From Chitinophaga sp. LS1 (GTDB taxonomy: Bacteria > Bacteroidota > Bacteroidia > Chitinophagales > Chitinophagaceae), in assembly GCF_034274695.1 (NCBI RefSeq), contig NZ_CP128362.1, positions 2,916,501 through 2,980,500 of the forward strand: a stretch of DNA of 64,000 bases, read 5' to 3'. A model generated the notes under the pieces. That model saw nothing but the letters and a program-made list of their open reading frames with translations, did not search any database and was not told the DNA's origin. The position numbers and the translations under genes were made by a program. Below, in pieces: positions 42,939-52,237 of the stretch (position 1 is the stretch's first letter; the number at the start of each line of letters is the position of its first letter).

Positions 42939-44543
42939 ATGAAGAGACTACTGATAATACTCATAAGTGCGACTACGCTGTATTCCTGCCGTAAGCTGGA
43001 TCAGCCTATCACACGCGAATATACAGAGGAAGCCTACTGGCGGGATGCTGATGATGCAATCGCAGCCGTAAACAGTTGTTACGAAAATATGTCGAACGAC
43101 GGCTACTTTTTCGGCAACGAAGCACTGAGCGACAATGCTTATGTAAACGGTACCGGTTTTGACAACGTGACCGCTATTGCTGATGGGGCCTACGATCCAT
43201 CCAATGCAAGAGTAACGAATGAATGGTCATACCGCTATACCTGTATCCGCAAGTGTAACACCGTAACAACGAATATCGACAAGGTGCCAAACATGGATTC
43301 TACCCTGAAAAAAAGGATCCTGGCCGAAGCCCGTTTTATTCGTGCCTACTCTTACTTTCAGCTGGCAGACTGGTATGGGGATGTTCCATTCTATACCAAC
43401 CTCATTACCATCGACGAAGCTAAATCCATCACCCGCACACCAAAGGCAGACATCCTCAATTTTGTACAGTCAGAGCTGGCTGCCATCCGTGCAGACCTGC
43501 CGGTAAACACTGCTTATGCTGAACAGGACAGAGGCCGCATCACCCGTGGTGCTGCGATCGCTTTCAGTGCACGGGTACATTTGTACAAGGGAGAGTGGCA
43601 GGCTGTGGTAGATGATTGTGAACAACTCATTGGCAAAACTGATAACGGAACTTATAGTCTGCAATCCAGCTATAAAAATGTATTCAGCATCAACAATGAA
43701 TATAACAGCGAAGTGATCCTCGACCTGCAATATGGGGGTGGTCGTACCTATGCTACACAACGCAACTTCCTTCCACAGACAGTTGCCTTGCTGAGGAGTG
43801 TGCTGGTGCCTACACAGGACCTCGTAGATGATTATGTAATGCTGAATGGTAAAGGTATCGCTGAATCAGGTTCCGGTTACAATGAAAGTAATCCTTACAC
43901 CAACAGGGATCCTCGTTTTGAAGCCACCATCCTGCACGATGGTTCTACCATCACTGACTTTAACGGTGCGGTACAAACGATTCTCACACAGCCAGGTTCT
44001 AATCCCGCTACCAATAGTGTGGATGATCAGGGAGCTTCTCCCACCGGTTATTACTTCTACAAATATTACGATCCAACCGCCAGCAATTACAACTCCAGCC
44101 TGAATCTGATTATGATTCGCTATGCAGAAGTATTGCTGATGTATGCAGAAGCAAAAAATGAACTGGGACAACTGGATGCGAACGTATGGAATACCACTGT
44201 TCGTGCATTGCGTGTACGTGCTGGTTTCAATGATGCAGGTGCTACTGAATATTCTTCAGCCACTACCGACCAGCTCAGAACCATCGTACGCCGTGAAAGA
44301 CGTGCAGAACTGGTATTCGAAGGTATTCGTCCATTCGATATCCGTCGCTGGAAAATAGCTGACCAGGTACTGGCCAGACCAGTAAGAGGGATCAAGGTAA
44401 CCGGAGGTGCTTTTAACAAAGATGCAAATGGATATATCATTGTAGAAAACAGGCTTTTCAACAATCCAAAACATTACCTCTGGCCGGTGCCTACATTCGA
44501 ACGCGACCAAAACAGCCACCTCGGACAAAACCAGGGTTGGTAG
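42939..44543 (+). CDS. susD: SusD/RagB-family surface glycan-binding lipoprotein
   Basis: 534 aa with lipobox LYSC near residue 17. TPR-like SusD scaffold: AYWRDADDAIAAVNSCYE, ILAEARFIRAYSYFQLADWYGDVPFYT, RYAEVLLMYAEAKNEL, RRERRAELVFEGIRPFDIRRWK, and KHYLWPVPTFERDQN end. Forms the lid of the SusC channel and captures glycan at the cell surface. Confidence 0.95.
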   Translation: MKRLLIILISATTLYSCRKLDQPITREYTEEAYWRDADDAIAAVNSCYENMSNDGYFFGNEALSDNAYVNGTGFDNVTAIADGAYDPSNARVTNEWSYRYTCIRKCNTVTTNIDKVPNMDSTLKKRILAEARFIRAYSYFQLADWYGDVPFYTNLITIDEAKSITRTPKADILNFVQSELAAIRADLPVNTAYAEQDRGRITRGAAIAFSARVHLYKGEWQAVVDDCEQLIGKTDNGTYSLQSSYKNVFSINNEYNSEVILDLQYGGGRTYATQRNFLPQTVALLRSVLVPTQDLVDDYVMLNGKGIAESGSGYNESNPYTNRDPRFEATILHDGSTITDFNGAVQTILTQPGSNPATNSVDDQGASPTGYYFYKYYDPTASNYNSSLNLIMIRYAEVLLMYAEAKNELGQLDANVWNTTVRALRVRAGFNDAGATEYSSATTDQLRTIVRRERRAELVFEGIRPFDIRRWKIADQVLARPVRGIKVTGGAFNKDANGYIIVENRLFNNPKHYLWPVPTFERDQNSHLGQNQGW

Positions 44544-44575
44544 AATTTCCACTTATTTAAAAATTGCTGCAACAC

Positions 44576-45709
44576 ATGAAAACATACTTCCTGCATATAT
44601 TAGCTATCATGTCCCTGCTGGCTGTCAGCTGTAAAAAGGACGATTACAAACTCAATACGAACATGAAGCCGGTACCAGCGCTGAGTGCACCGGTAGATGA
44701 TAAGTATATCAAACTGCAACCTACTACCAGCGCTTCCGTATCATTCGAATGGGAGCAGGCACGTGCCGAAGATGGTTCACTGGTATTGTACGAAGTAGTG
44801 TTCGACAAGGAAGACGGCGACTTCTCTGCACCACTTGCTACCATTGCATCTGATGGTGGTGGTGTGAATAACAAACTGACACTGTCTCACAAAGATCTGA
44901 ATACCATCGCTGCCAAAGCGGGTATCGCTTCTCTTGCAGTAGGCAAATTGAAATGGACTGTCAACTCATCAAAAGGATACAATATTCAGAAAGCTGCTGA
45001 AACCCGTACTATCGAAGTAGAAAGACCAAATGGTTTTGCAGAAATTCCTGTTGATGTATTCCTGACAGGTGCTGCTACTGAAGCTGGTGATAACCTGGCT
45101 GCTGCGCTGAAAATGAAATCTACTTCTGCGGGTGTATTTGAAATCTATACTTCTCTGAAAAATGGTACTTACCATTTCACAGACAGAAATAATGGTACGC
45201 CGACTACCTTCTATATTGATGGGGGAGCTGTAAAACAAGATGGCGAAAGTACGCAGGCAGTTGGCACAAAAATATACCGTCTGCAACTGGATTTCAACAA
45301 TGCTGCAGCTACTGTAACTGAAATTACCGCGATAGGTCTATGGTTCGCACCTGAAAACAAAATCATGTACAACCTGGATTATACCAGCAATGGTGTATGG
45401 TCTTTCAAAAACCAGCCGATCACCTTCCACCAGGAATCATGGGGGCGTGATGAACGTTATAAATTCCGCCTGAGTGTCACTGCAGCTGATGGTACGACAG
45501 GTTACGAATGGTGGGGTTCTTCCAATGCAGACAACAACCGTCCTACTTCTGCCACACCACTGTCTTTCTGGGAACTGCACCTGATCAGCAACAGCGATCA
45601 GTACAACTACTGTTTCAAATTCAACGGTGATGTAGATACTAAAAACTGTGATGTGAATGTATACTTCTCTCCTGACAAGACGTATACGCATGAAGTGATC
45701 ATTAAATAA
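44576..45709 (+). CDS. SusE-like surface glycan-binding lipoprotein
   Basis: 377 aa from ATG 44576 (a TTG start four codons earlier is less likely). Lipobox LAVSC. An N-terminal SusE-type Ig domain (VDDKYIKLQPTTSASVSFEWEQARAEDGSLVLYEVVFDKEDGDFS) is followed by two or three beta-sandwich domains (DVFLTGAATEAGDNLAAALKMKS, IGLWFAPENKIMYNLDYTSNGVW). Position directly after SusD supports a role in binding the PUL substrate. Confidence 0.85.
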   Translation: MKTYFLHILAIMSLLAVSCKKDDYKLNTNMKPVPALSAPVDDKYIKLQPTTSASVSFEWEQARAEDGSLVLYEVVFDKEDGDFSAPLATIASDGGGVNNKLTLSHKDLNTIAAKAGIASLAVGKLKWTVNSSKGYNIQKAAETRTIEVERPNGFAEIPVDVFLTGAATEAGDNLAAALKMKSTSAGVFEIYTSLKNGTYHFTDRNNGTPTTFYIDGGAVKQDGESTQAVGTKIYRLQLDFNNAAATVTEITAIGLWFAPENKIMYNLDYTSNGVWSFKNQPITFHQESWGRDERYKFRLSVTAADGTTGYEWWGSSNADNNRPTSATPLSFWELHLISNSDQYNYCFKFNGDVDTKNCDVNVYFSPDKTYTHEVIIK

Positions 45710-45720
45710 ATTATTGAATT

Positions 45721-46854
45721 ATGCGCAAATTGATAATTGTTGGCACCTTACTCATTACAGGATTTACTTCCTGCCTGAAAGAGCCTGTGGACGATGGTCC
45801 CGGGCCTGGCGTAGGCGCTGTGAGCTATGTATATAACTGGCCTGCTATTGCTGATTCTACAGAGAATTCACTGATCAGCGGCTGGTACAATCAGAGTGGC
45901 AATTACTTTAACAAGAACAATAGCAGTGATCAGACTTTCAACTACTGGCCCAATGCGCATGCATTGGATCTACTGGTAGATGCATACCTGCGTACAGGTG
46001 ATGTGGCCATCAAAGCACGTATGGATAAATTGCTGGATGGTGCACAGGTGAAGAATGGCAATACCATCATCAATCACTTCTATGATGATATGGAATGGAT
46101 GACGCTGGCTTGCCTGCGTGCATACGAAGCCACCAGTGATGCGCGATACAAAACTGCCGCTACTACCCTGTGGGAAGACATCAAAGGTGGATGGGATGAA
46201 ACCTTTGGTGGTGGTATTTATTGGAACAAGGACCGTCAAAATAAGAATACGCCCGCCAATGCGCCCGCCAGTATCATCGCCTCCCGCTTTTACCAGCTGG
46301 ATCATAAAGGCGATGACCTGGCATGGGCCAAGAAGATCTATCAGTGGCAAAAGGATAATCTCGTAGACCCAACTACAGGGCTGGTATGGGATGGGCTGGA
46401 TGCCAGTGGTACGAACAAGGCCTGGAAGTTTACCTACAACCAGGGTGTGTTCATAGGTGCAGCAGTAGAGTTGTACAAACTTACAGGAGATAATACTTAC
46501 CTCTCTGATGCCTTGAGAACGGCGAATAATTCCCTGGGTAGTGAGTTCACCACCAACAACATCTTCAAAGACGAAGGTGGGGGCGATGGTGGTCTGTTCA
46601 AAGGTATATTGGTTCGTTACTTAATGCTGCTCATTACAGATGGTAGTATTTCCAGCACCGACCAGGCGAAATTTGCGAATTCCTTATTGCTGAATGCACA
46701 AACTATGTGGTTGCAGGGTACTACCCGTCCACAGGTGATCTTTAATACCAGCTGGACAAGTACAGCAACTACTACAGATCTGACTACCCAGCTCAGCGGA
46801 TCTATGTTGATAGAAGCTGTCGCCAGACTAAAAGAACTGGAATTGATTGACTAA
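45721..46854 (+). CDS. GH76 lipoprotein, endo-alpha-1,6-mannanase family
   Basis: 377 aa with lipobox FTSC, so likely on the cell surface. GH76 (alpha/alpha)6 barrel: the catalytic Asp pair in NHFYDDMEWMTLACLRAYEAT, GGWDETFGGGIYWNKD, NAPASIIASRFYQL, WKFTYNQGVFIGAAVELYKLTGD. GH76 enzymes cut alpha-1,6-mannan backbones such as yeast mannan. Paired with a second GH76 gene. Confidence 0.92.
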   Translation: MRKLIIVGTLLITGFTSCLKEPVDDGPGPGVGAVSYVYNWPAIADSTENSLISGWYNQSGNYFNKNNSSDQTFNYWPNAHALDLLVDAYLRTGDVAIKARMDKLLDGAQVKNGNTIINHFYDDMEWMTLACLRAYEATSDARYKTAATTLWEDIKGGWDETFGGGIYWNKDRQNKNTPANAPASIIASRFYQLDHKGDDLAWAKKIYQWQKDNLVDPTTGLVWDGLDASGTNKAWKFTYNQGVFIGAAVELYKLTGDNTYLSDALRTANNSLGSEFTTNNIFKDEGGGDGGLFKGILVRYLMLLITDGSISSTDQAKFANSLLLNAQTMWLQGTTRPQVIFNTSWTSTATTTDLTTQLSGSMLIEAVARLKELELID

Positions 46855-46855
46855 T

Positions 46856-46889
46856 TTTATATCTCCGGCTTCGGCCGGAGATATAAAAA
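46856..46889 (+). terminator. Intra-PUL terminator with TTCG loop
   Basis: TTTTATATCTCCGGC, loop TTCG, GCCGGAGATATAAAA: a perfect stem with the extra-stable UUCG tetraloop. It should reduce transcription into the second GH76 gene. Confidence 0.9.
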
Positions 46890-46898
46890 TCCACAAGC

Positions 46899-47963
46899 AT
46901 GCTTAAATACTCAGGTCTCATGATGCTGCTATGCCTTCATAGCAGCATTTTCGCGCAGTCATCTGCCAACAAAACTCACGCAGACACACTCTGGTCAGCA
47001 GTCACCAGGAATCTGTATGACGCGCAAAACAAACTCTATTACGAAACCACTGACAAGGAAAAGAGAGAAAACCCGCATTCCTATCTCTGGCCTTTGTGTG
47101 GTTTGATCCAGGCAGCCAACGAAATGGAAGCCATTCACCCGGGCAAAAACTACATGCCCACCGTTATTGCAGCCATTAATGCCTATTACGACAAAAAAGC
47201 GCCCGCACCGGGTTATGACTCCTATGTCGTGAAAGAAAAGGGCGGAGACAGGTTTTATGACGACAATCAGTGGATTGCCATCGCCTACCTGGATGCGTAT
47301 AAGCGCACAAAGAAGAAATGGTATCTTGAAAAAGCCACGGAAATTTATAAATTTATGATGACGGGCTTTGATACCATTTCCGGCGGTGGTTTATACTGGA
47401 AAGAGGGAGATAAAGGTGGTAAAAACACCTGCTCCAATGGCCCGGGCGTATTGGTAGCCTTACAGTTATATCAGGCTACCCACCAGAAAAGCTATCTCGA
47501 TACAGCGCTGCTGTTGTACAATTGGGTCAACAAATACCTGCAGGCGCCCGAAGGCTTTTATTACGACATGATCCATGTGCCATCGTTGAAAATCGACTCC
47601 GCTGCTTACACCTACAATGCGGGTACGATGCTGGAAGCCAATGTCAAACTATATCATATTACAAAGGATAAGCATTACCTGGAAGCTGCACAACACATAG
47701 CAGCCGGCAGTTATACTCACTTTTTCCGCCAGGGCAGGTTTCCATATTCCTATTGGTTCAATGCTGTCCTGCTCAGAGGGTACGAAGCATTGTATGCTGT
47801 GGATGGTAACCGACAGTATATCAATGCAATGCAGGAAGATGCCGACAAAGTATGGACTACCGAAAGTGATGAAAGAGGATTGGTCGGCCATAAGAAGGAC
47901 AAAGATTTATTAGGACAAACGGGCATGATGGAAATTTATGCCCGCCTTGCCCGGATAAAATAA
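46899..47963 (+). CDS. GH76 family protein, periplasmic
   Basis: 354 aa with a cleavable signal peptide (LCLHSSIFAQS), not a lipobox, so probably periplasmic, while the first GH76 is lipid-anchored. Catalytic pair in RFYDDNQWIAIAYLDAYKRT; GGGLYWKEGDKGGKNTCSNGPGVLVALQLY; YTYNAGTMLEANVKLYHIT. Division of labour would be surface cutting followed by periplasmic trimming of alpha-mannan fragments (inference from signals). Confidence 0.9.
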   Translation: MLKYSGLMMLLCLHSSIFAQSSANKTHADTLWSAVTRNLYDAQNKLYYETTDKEKRENPHSYLWPLCGLIQAANEMEAIHPGKNYMPTVIAAINAYYDKKAPAPGYDSYVVKEKGGDRFYDDNQWIAIAYLDAYKRTKKKWYLEKATEIYKFMMTGFDTISGGGLYWKEGDKGGKNTCSNGPGVLVALQLYQATHQKSYLDTALLLYNWVNKYLQAPEGFYYDMIHVPSLKIDSAAYTYNAGTMLEANVKLYHITKDKHYLEAAQHIAAGSYTHFFRQGRFPYSYWFNAVLLRGYEALYAVDGNRQYINAMQEDADKVWTTESDERGLVGHKKDKDLLGQTGMMEIYARLARIK

Positions 47964-47995
47964 GTATCTTTGCTTCTCTATGAAATACAGGAATA

Positions 47996-48034
47996 CAAAA
48001 GGTTACCTCCGACACAGGGTAACCTTTTGTGTTT
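47996..48034 (+). terminator. Terminator between GH76 and GIY-YIG genes
   Basis: CAAAAGGTTACC pairs perfectly with GGTAACCTTTTG; an outer ATGAAA/TTTCAT adds to the stem. A TATCTTTG box at 47965-47972 lies just upstream, so a short RNA or an attenuated transcript into the GIY-YIG gene is possible. Confidence 0.75.
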
Positions 48035-48052
48035 CATGGCTTAACCATTAAT

Positions 48053-48361
48053 ATGTATACCGTTTATATCCTTTTTTCCCGGAGGTACCAGAAAATCTAT
48101 ACCGGACACACGACTGATCTTGTTAAAAGATTTCACTTTCACAATGTGCATGGGCGCCAGAAAGGTACCCTGCAGTACAGGCCATGGGAGGTCATCTATC
48201 TGCAAAACTTTGAGGATAAGATCTCCGCAATGAAACATGAATGGCTGCTTAAATCAGGCAAGGGCCGTGCGTGGATATGGTCCCGCATCAAGCAGGAGTT
48301 TTATGCCAACGGATATATCAGTGGCTCTGTTACTTCCGTCCACGGGATATCAGAAATATGA
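48053..48361 (+). CDS. GIY-YIG nuclease superfamily protein (YhbQ/UPF0213-like)
   Basis: 102 aa from ATG 48053. Motifs: MYTVYILFS (the GIY equivalent), KIYTGHTTDLVKRFHFHN (YIG equivalent with catalytic Arg), and EVIYLQNFEDKISAMKHEWLLKSGKGRAWIW with the metal-binding Glu. Single-domain members of this group have unknown targets. The final 32 bp overlap, on the opposite strand, a 53-codon lipoprotein gene. Confidence 0.88.
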   Translation: MYTVYILFSRRYQKIYTGHTTDLVKRFHFHNVHGRQKGTLQYRPWEVIYLQNFEDKISAMKHEWLLKSGKGRAWIWSRIKQEFYANGYISGSVTSVHGISEI

Positions 48362-48491
48362 TCAGGAACACCACAACTGCTACAGCAATGATCCCTGTCC
48401 ATACACCGGCTTTAAAAATACCGCCTACTACTTCGCAGCTGCTTAACAGCATGATGGCAAAACCCAGTAACGCAAGTTGTAAGTTTTTCAT
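48330..48491 (-). CDS. 53-aa small lipoprotein with membrane helix
   Basis: ATG at 48491, stop at 48330-48332. The product begins MKNLQLALLGFAIMLLSSC with a clear lipobox, continues EVVGGIFKAGVWTGI and ends in a second hydrophobic helix (IAVAVVVFLIIFLIS) and a basic RGRK tail. This architecture (lipobox, VGGIFKAGVW, membrane helix) is one I recognise from very small proteins found widely in Bacteroidota. Convergent with and overlapping the GIY-YIG gene by 32 bp. Confidence 0.75.
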   Translation of the reverse strand: MKNLQLALLGFAIMLLSSCEVVGGIFKAGVWTGIIAVAVVVFLIIFLISRGRK

Positions 48492-48637
48492 AATCTTAGC
48501 TTTATATACTGATACATCATACAGTGTGCCAGATGCTACCTTGCGTTATAGTGAAGACATTTAATGGATATTACCCGATTTTCCCGTGGCAGGTTTTCAT
48601 CATTTTGTTTCTGAAAGCGTGAATACGCTTTCAGAAA

Positions 48638-51115
48638 CTATGGTGTTGGTGGATTAGGGTGCTGTTGTTGCCAGAACATGGGATCCATATTTATCTGCAC
48701 CTGCTGTGGTGTAGGATGTGCAATCGTAATACCCGCTTCCTGCAGGGAAGCATATATTGACGTCAGCACCGCACTTTTCATGCTCCCTGCCTGACCCAGA
48801 TCATTGATCCAGAAGAATGCCTGAAAATCCATCCCCCCATCTCTGAAGTTACTTAGTAACACTGTGGGCTCCGGCGCCGCCATGACCCCTTCATGCTGTT
48901 GCAAGCATTGTTTCATCACCAATATCACCTTATTAATATCCGCACCATACGTCACACCTACACTGATGTCTACTCTCCGTGAACGGTTACTCAATGTCCA
49001 GTTCACCAGCTGTTGCGCAATCAGTTCTCCATTCGGCACAATCACCTCCGATCCATCACCAGCCGAAATCCTGCTGGACCGGATACCAATCTCCTTTACC
49101 ACACCCGTACGGGTTCCTAATTCAATGGTATCACCCACCTCAATTGGTTTTTCAAAAGCCAGTATAATCCCCGACACGAGGTTATTCACAATATTCTGTA
49201 ATCCAAAACCAATACCTACACCCAATGCCCCCACGACAATTGCCAGCTTATCCAATGGTATCCCCGAAGCTGCAAACGCCAGTAATACGCCAGCTCCTAA
49301 AACTGCCAGTCGTAGTAACAACATGTAAGATCCCCAGCCTTTGCGGGTCGGTACATTATTGCCGGTATATCCCAATAAGAAAGTTAATAACTGACTCACC
49401 ACCGAAGACACCCAAATAATCAACAGGAACACAATCACCCCTCCAAAAGAAAAAGCAAAACTGCCTATCTTTCGTTCTGCCACCAGTATATCTGCTACCA
49501 GTTCATACAAGGCGTCATATATGTACAGGTTCCTGGCTATCAGCGTCAGGTATCCCACTGTTGCTATTACATACAGGATCGATTTCAACCTTGCCTTGAT
49601 ATGCTGATAATCGAGGAAAGACACAAACGTACTTGAATGTTTATTCGCCTCCACATGCAGGTAAATGGCCTCCATCAGTATCTCCACCGTCAACACAATC
49701 GCCAGTGAAATGGTAATACTTACCACGCCCGCCGCACCAAAGATCTTTGCCGCAGTGACCCGCGCTATGATCACCAGGAACAATGACAATCCACTCATCA
49801 TCATAAAGATCCACACCGCATGTTTTGCATATTTCGGTAATGGCAGCTTGGTTTGCTCAATGCTGTGCAACAGGTAGTAACCTAAGATCACACCGAGTAT
49901 GCCACCTGTAAAGACGCCCCACTGCTCTGTAAATGTGACCTGTATCAACAGGTTATTCACACAGTATAACGCTAACAGGCATACGAGCAGGAACCATCTT
50001 CTGAACAAATGTCCTGGCAGATACTTTTTAATAATAACAGAAGCGCAAATCACCGCTATACCCCATGTAATCTCCGAAAACAATATCGGGTACTGAATAT
50101 TCAGCATGGCCGACAAGGTGGCCATCAATAACAATGTGCCCGCTATCGGATGTACAATCACATACCTGATCTGTTGCAGGATGGTCTCCGCTTCCGGACC
50201 GGTATGATCTCTTCTGATCCGTCTTATGTTCGACATTACCCACCATGCAAACCCTACTGCCGCCAGCAACCAGAATAAGATCATCGGTCTTCTGATAGCA
50301 AAAAAGATCTGCAATACATGCATATTTTTCGCCACTGATCGCTGTAATACGTGTGGGAAAGTAGGCCCCTTTTTACCTGGCCGCGGCGGTTCCCACAGAT
50401 AACTGAAATCTTTATCGAACATCCGCACACTATACTTCGACAACTGGAAATCCATATCCTCTAACAGGTTGGTGGATTCCAGGTACCGCTTTGCCACCTT
50501 ATTCTGTAATAATCCAAGGAACAATAAATTGCGCTTGTTCGCACTGTCCACCTGTCTCCACTTGGTGATCAGTGTGGCCATTTGCCCCACATAAATATCC
50601 CGCAGTTCATCTTCCGCAGGTATATCTCTCATGGTGGTATCCTTTCGCAATTGCTGTAGGGTATCCGTGATGTTTACTAATTTATCATAATATTTGAATA
50701 ACTGGCTTTGCCAGTTATCCAGCCGCCATTCCAATTGTACGAGTAAGACCCTGTTGGTATACAGGTCCATTACATTCGGGGTACTTCCAAGGGCGGTAAT
50801 ATCCCGCTTCACTACATTCAGAGAAGAATCGATCAGTGGGAGTCGTTCACTGATCTCAGAAGTATCCATCCCTCGTTTTAGTATACTCATTACCTCATTG
50901 AGCATGAGGGTATAACTTTCCAGTCGGGTGATCAGCACCGCCACCGAGGTATCAGAAAGGTGTAGTTTAGGTTTCCCCGAAGAGCTGTCTTTCACCTGTT
51001 GTGAAATGATTTTGCTCAGGGTCGCGCTGTCCAGGGGCTTGGACGCAGGGGTTTGTGCGTGCAGCAATACTACATGACACAAGAATAGCAGGAGTAAGGT
51101 TAATCTGACCTTCAT
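48638..51115 (-). CDS. MscS-family mechanosensitive ion channel
   Basis: 825 aa with signal peptide, a large helical periplasmic domain (about 25-260), then about ten or eleven membrane helices and the MscS core near the C-terminus: pore helix and beta domain GALGVGIGFGLQNIVNNLVSGIILAFEKPIEVGDTIELGTRTGVVKEIGIRSSRI, IVPNGELIAQQLVNWTLSN, then the alpha/beta vestibule. Like E. coli MscK/YbdG-type large members. Opens under membrane tension on osmotic downshock. Confidence 0.93.
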   Translation of the reverse strand: MKVRLTLLLLFLCHVVLLHAQTPASKPLDSATLSKIISQQVKDSSSGKPKLHLSDTSVAVLITRLESYTLMLNEVMSILKRGMDTSEISERLPLIDSSLNVVKRDITALGSTPNVMDLYTNRVLLVQLEWRLDNWQSQLFKYYDKLVNITDTLQQLRKDTTMRDIPAEDELRDIYVGQMATLITKWRQVDSANKRNLLFLGLLQNKVAKRYLESTNLLEDMDFQLSKYSVRMFDKDFSYLWEPPRPGKKGPTFPHVLQRSVAKNMHVLQIFFAIRRPMILFWLLAAVGFAWWVMSNIRRIRRDHTGPEAETILQQIRYVIVHPIAGTLLLMATLSAMLNIQYPILFSEITWGIAVICASVIIKKYLPGHLFRRWFLLVCLLALYCVNNLLIQVTFTEQWGVFTGGILGVILGYYLLHSIEQTKLPLPKYAKHAVWIFMMMSGLSLFLVIIARVTAAKIFGAAGVVSITISLAIVLTVEILMEAIYLHVEANKHSSTFVSFLDYQHIKARLKSILYVIATVGYLTLIARNLYIYDALYELVADILVAERKIGSFAFSFGGVIVFLLIIWVSSVVSQLLTFLLGYTGNNVPTRKGWGSYMLLLRLAVLGAGVLLAFAASGIPLDKLAIVVGALGVGIGFGLQNIVNNLVSGIILAFEKPIEVGDTIELGTRTGVVKEIGIRSSRISAGDGSEVIVPNGELIAQQLVNWTLSNRSRRVDISVGVTYGADINKVILVMKQCLQQHEGVMAAPEPTVLLSNFRDGGMDFQAFFWINDLGQAGSMKSAVLTSIYASLQEAGITIAHPTPQQVQINMDPMFWQQQHPNPPTP

Positions 51116-51135
51116 GTATTAGCAGATTAAAAAGA

Positions 51136-51174
51136 ATATGGCTTTGAGTAAGTTGTGAGCACCCAAAGCCATAT
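51136..51174 (-). terminator. Terminator of the nitroreductase operon
   Basis: ATATGGCTTTG pairs with CAAAGCCATAT; on the minus strand it is followed by TTCTTTTTAAT. Ends the rdgB-thioesterase-nitroreductase transcript before the MscS gene. Confidence 0.8.
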
Positions 51175-51193
51175 CAATAAAAATACCGGATTT

Positions 51194-51775
51194 TTATTTT
51201 TCCCACTTCACTTTTTCAGACATTGGCTTTAAGCGCCTGCCTTCAGGTAGGGGTTCATCGGAATAACCGAGGTAAAAGATGCCGATTACCTTGTCTTCCT
51301 CGCCCAGAGAAAGATAATCTTTCATGGCGGGAGAGAAGGTCATACCACCGGAACCCCAGTAGCCAGCCAGTCCCAGGGCGGTAGCTCCCAGCCACAGGTT
51401 CTGGACTGCACAGGATACGGCAGCAATCTCTTCAATTTCAGGAATACCTGGTTTGTTGCCTCTCTTCATACAAAGTACGATTACGTGGGAGGCCAGGTCG
51501 CCCTGTGTTTTCAGTTTTTCGTAGTTGCCCAGGATAAATTTATCAGGGGCGGTATTGGCTTTGTATAGCTCAGCGTGAGCTGTACAAAAGCGTTTTACGG
51601 CATCGCCGCTAAATACCGGAAAGTACCATGGTTCAGTATAACCATGAGTAGGGGCCCAGTCAGCCAGTTCAAGGAGAGCCTGAATTTGTTCGTCCGGAAT
51701 GTGTTTGCCATTCATAGAAAACGGCTTGATATTCCGACGGGTGGTGATAATGCTCTTCAATTGCTCAAAGTCCAT
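51194..51775 (-). CDS. Nitroreductase family protein
   Basis: 193-aa FMN-dependent enzyme: ITTRRNIKPFSMNGKHIPDEQIQALLELADWAPTHGYTEPWYF (the RR-x-x-x phosphate-binding start and flavin contacts), VSCAVQNLWLGATALGLAGYWGSG, and GIFYLGYSDEPLPEGRRLKP. Reduces nitro or quinone compounds with NAD(P)H. Nine bp after the thioesterase stop, so co-transcribed. Confidence 0.9.
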   Translation of the reverse strand: MDFEQLKSIITTRRNIKPFSMNGKHIPDEQIQALLELADWAPTHGYTEPWYFPVFSGDAVKRFCTAHAELYKANTAPDKFILGNYEKLKTQGDLASHVIVLCMKRGNKPGIPEIEEIAAVSCAVQNLWLGATALGLAGYWGSGGMTFSPAMKDYLSLGEEDKVIGIFYLGYSDEPLPEGRRLKPMSEKVKWEK

Positions 51776-51784
51776 GCGCGATAT

Positions 51785-52225
51785 TTATTTAACAGGTGAA
51801 AGAGTTTGTTTCCACTCTTCGGGCAGGCGGGCTACTTTTCTGGTTTTGTAATCAAAGTAAATCATACCGGATTTGGCTTCTGCGATCAGGATGGTTTTAT
51901 CCCCGCGGACAGTTGTAATACGGTAGTAAAGATCAAACCCAAAAGGGGTGAAATCGTCGGCCCCTACAGCGATGTCAAAGATATCGCCGTGGAAGCCTTC
52001 ACCTTTGTATACGAGGGCGGCATCGGCCATGATAAGGCCTGCCTGACCATCTTTGTCCAGTTCACCATACCCGAAATTGGCAAGGAAGCGGAGACGTGCT
52101 TCGTGAATGATAGAGAGAATGGCATCGTTACCTACGTGACCGCCATAGTTGATATCCCCAATCCTTACAGGGAGTTGGGTGTGAAAATCCATTTGTTCGG
52201 GAAGCTCAATTTTTACTCTGGCCAT
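51785..52225 (-). CDS. Hotdog-fold thioesterase (4HBT/FadM-like)
   Basis: 146 aa: FHTQLPVRIGDINYGGHVGNDAILSIIHEARLRFL contains the 4HBT pattern R-x-x-D-x-x-x-x-G-H-x-x-N with the catalytic Asp/Asn region, followed by YKGEGFHGDIFDIAVGADDF and DYKTRKVARLPEEW. Hydrolyses acyl-CoA. Middle gene of the rdgB operon (12 bp after rdgB). Confidence 0.88.
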   Translation of the reverse strand: MARVKIELPEQMDFHTQLPVRIGDINYGGHVGNDAILSIIHEARLRFLANFGYGELDKDGQAGLIMADAALVYKGEGFHGDIFDIAVGADDFTPFGFDLYYRITTVRGDKTILIAEAKSGMIYFDYKTRKVARLPEEWKQTLSPVK

Positions 52226-52237
52226 TTATGTATGTTA

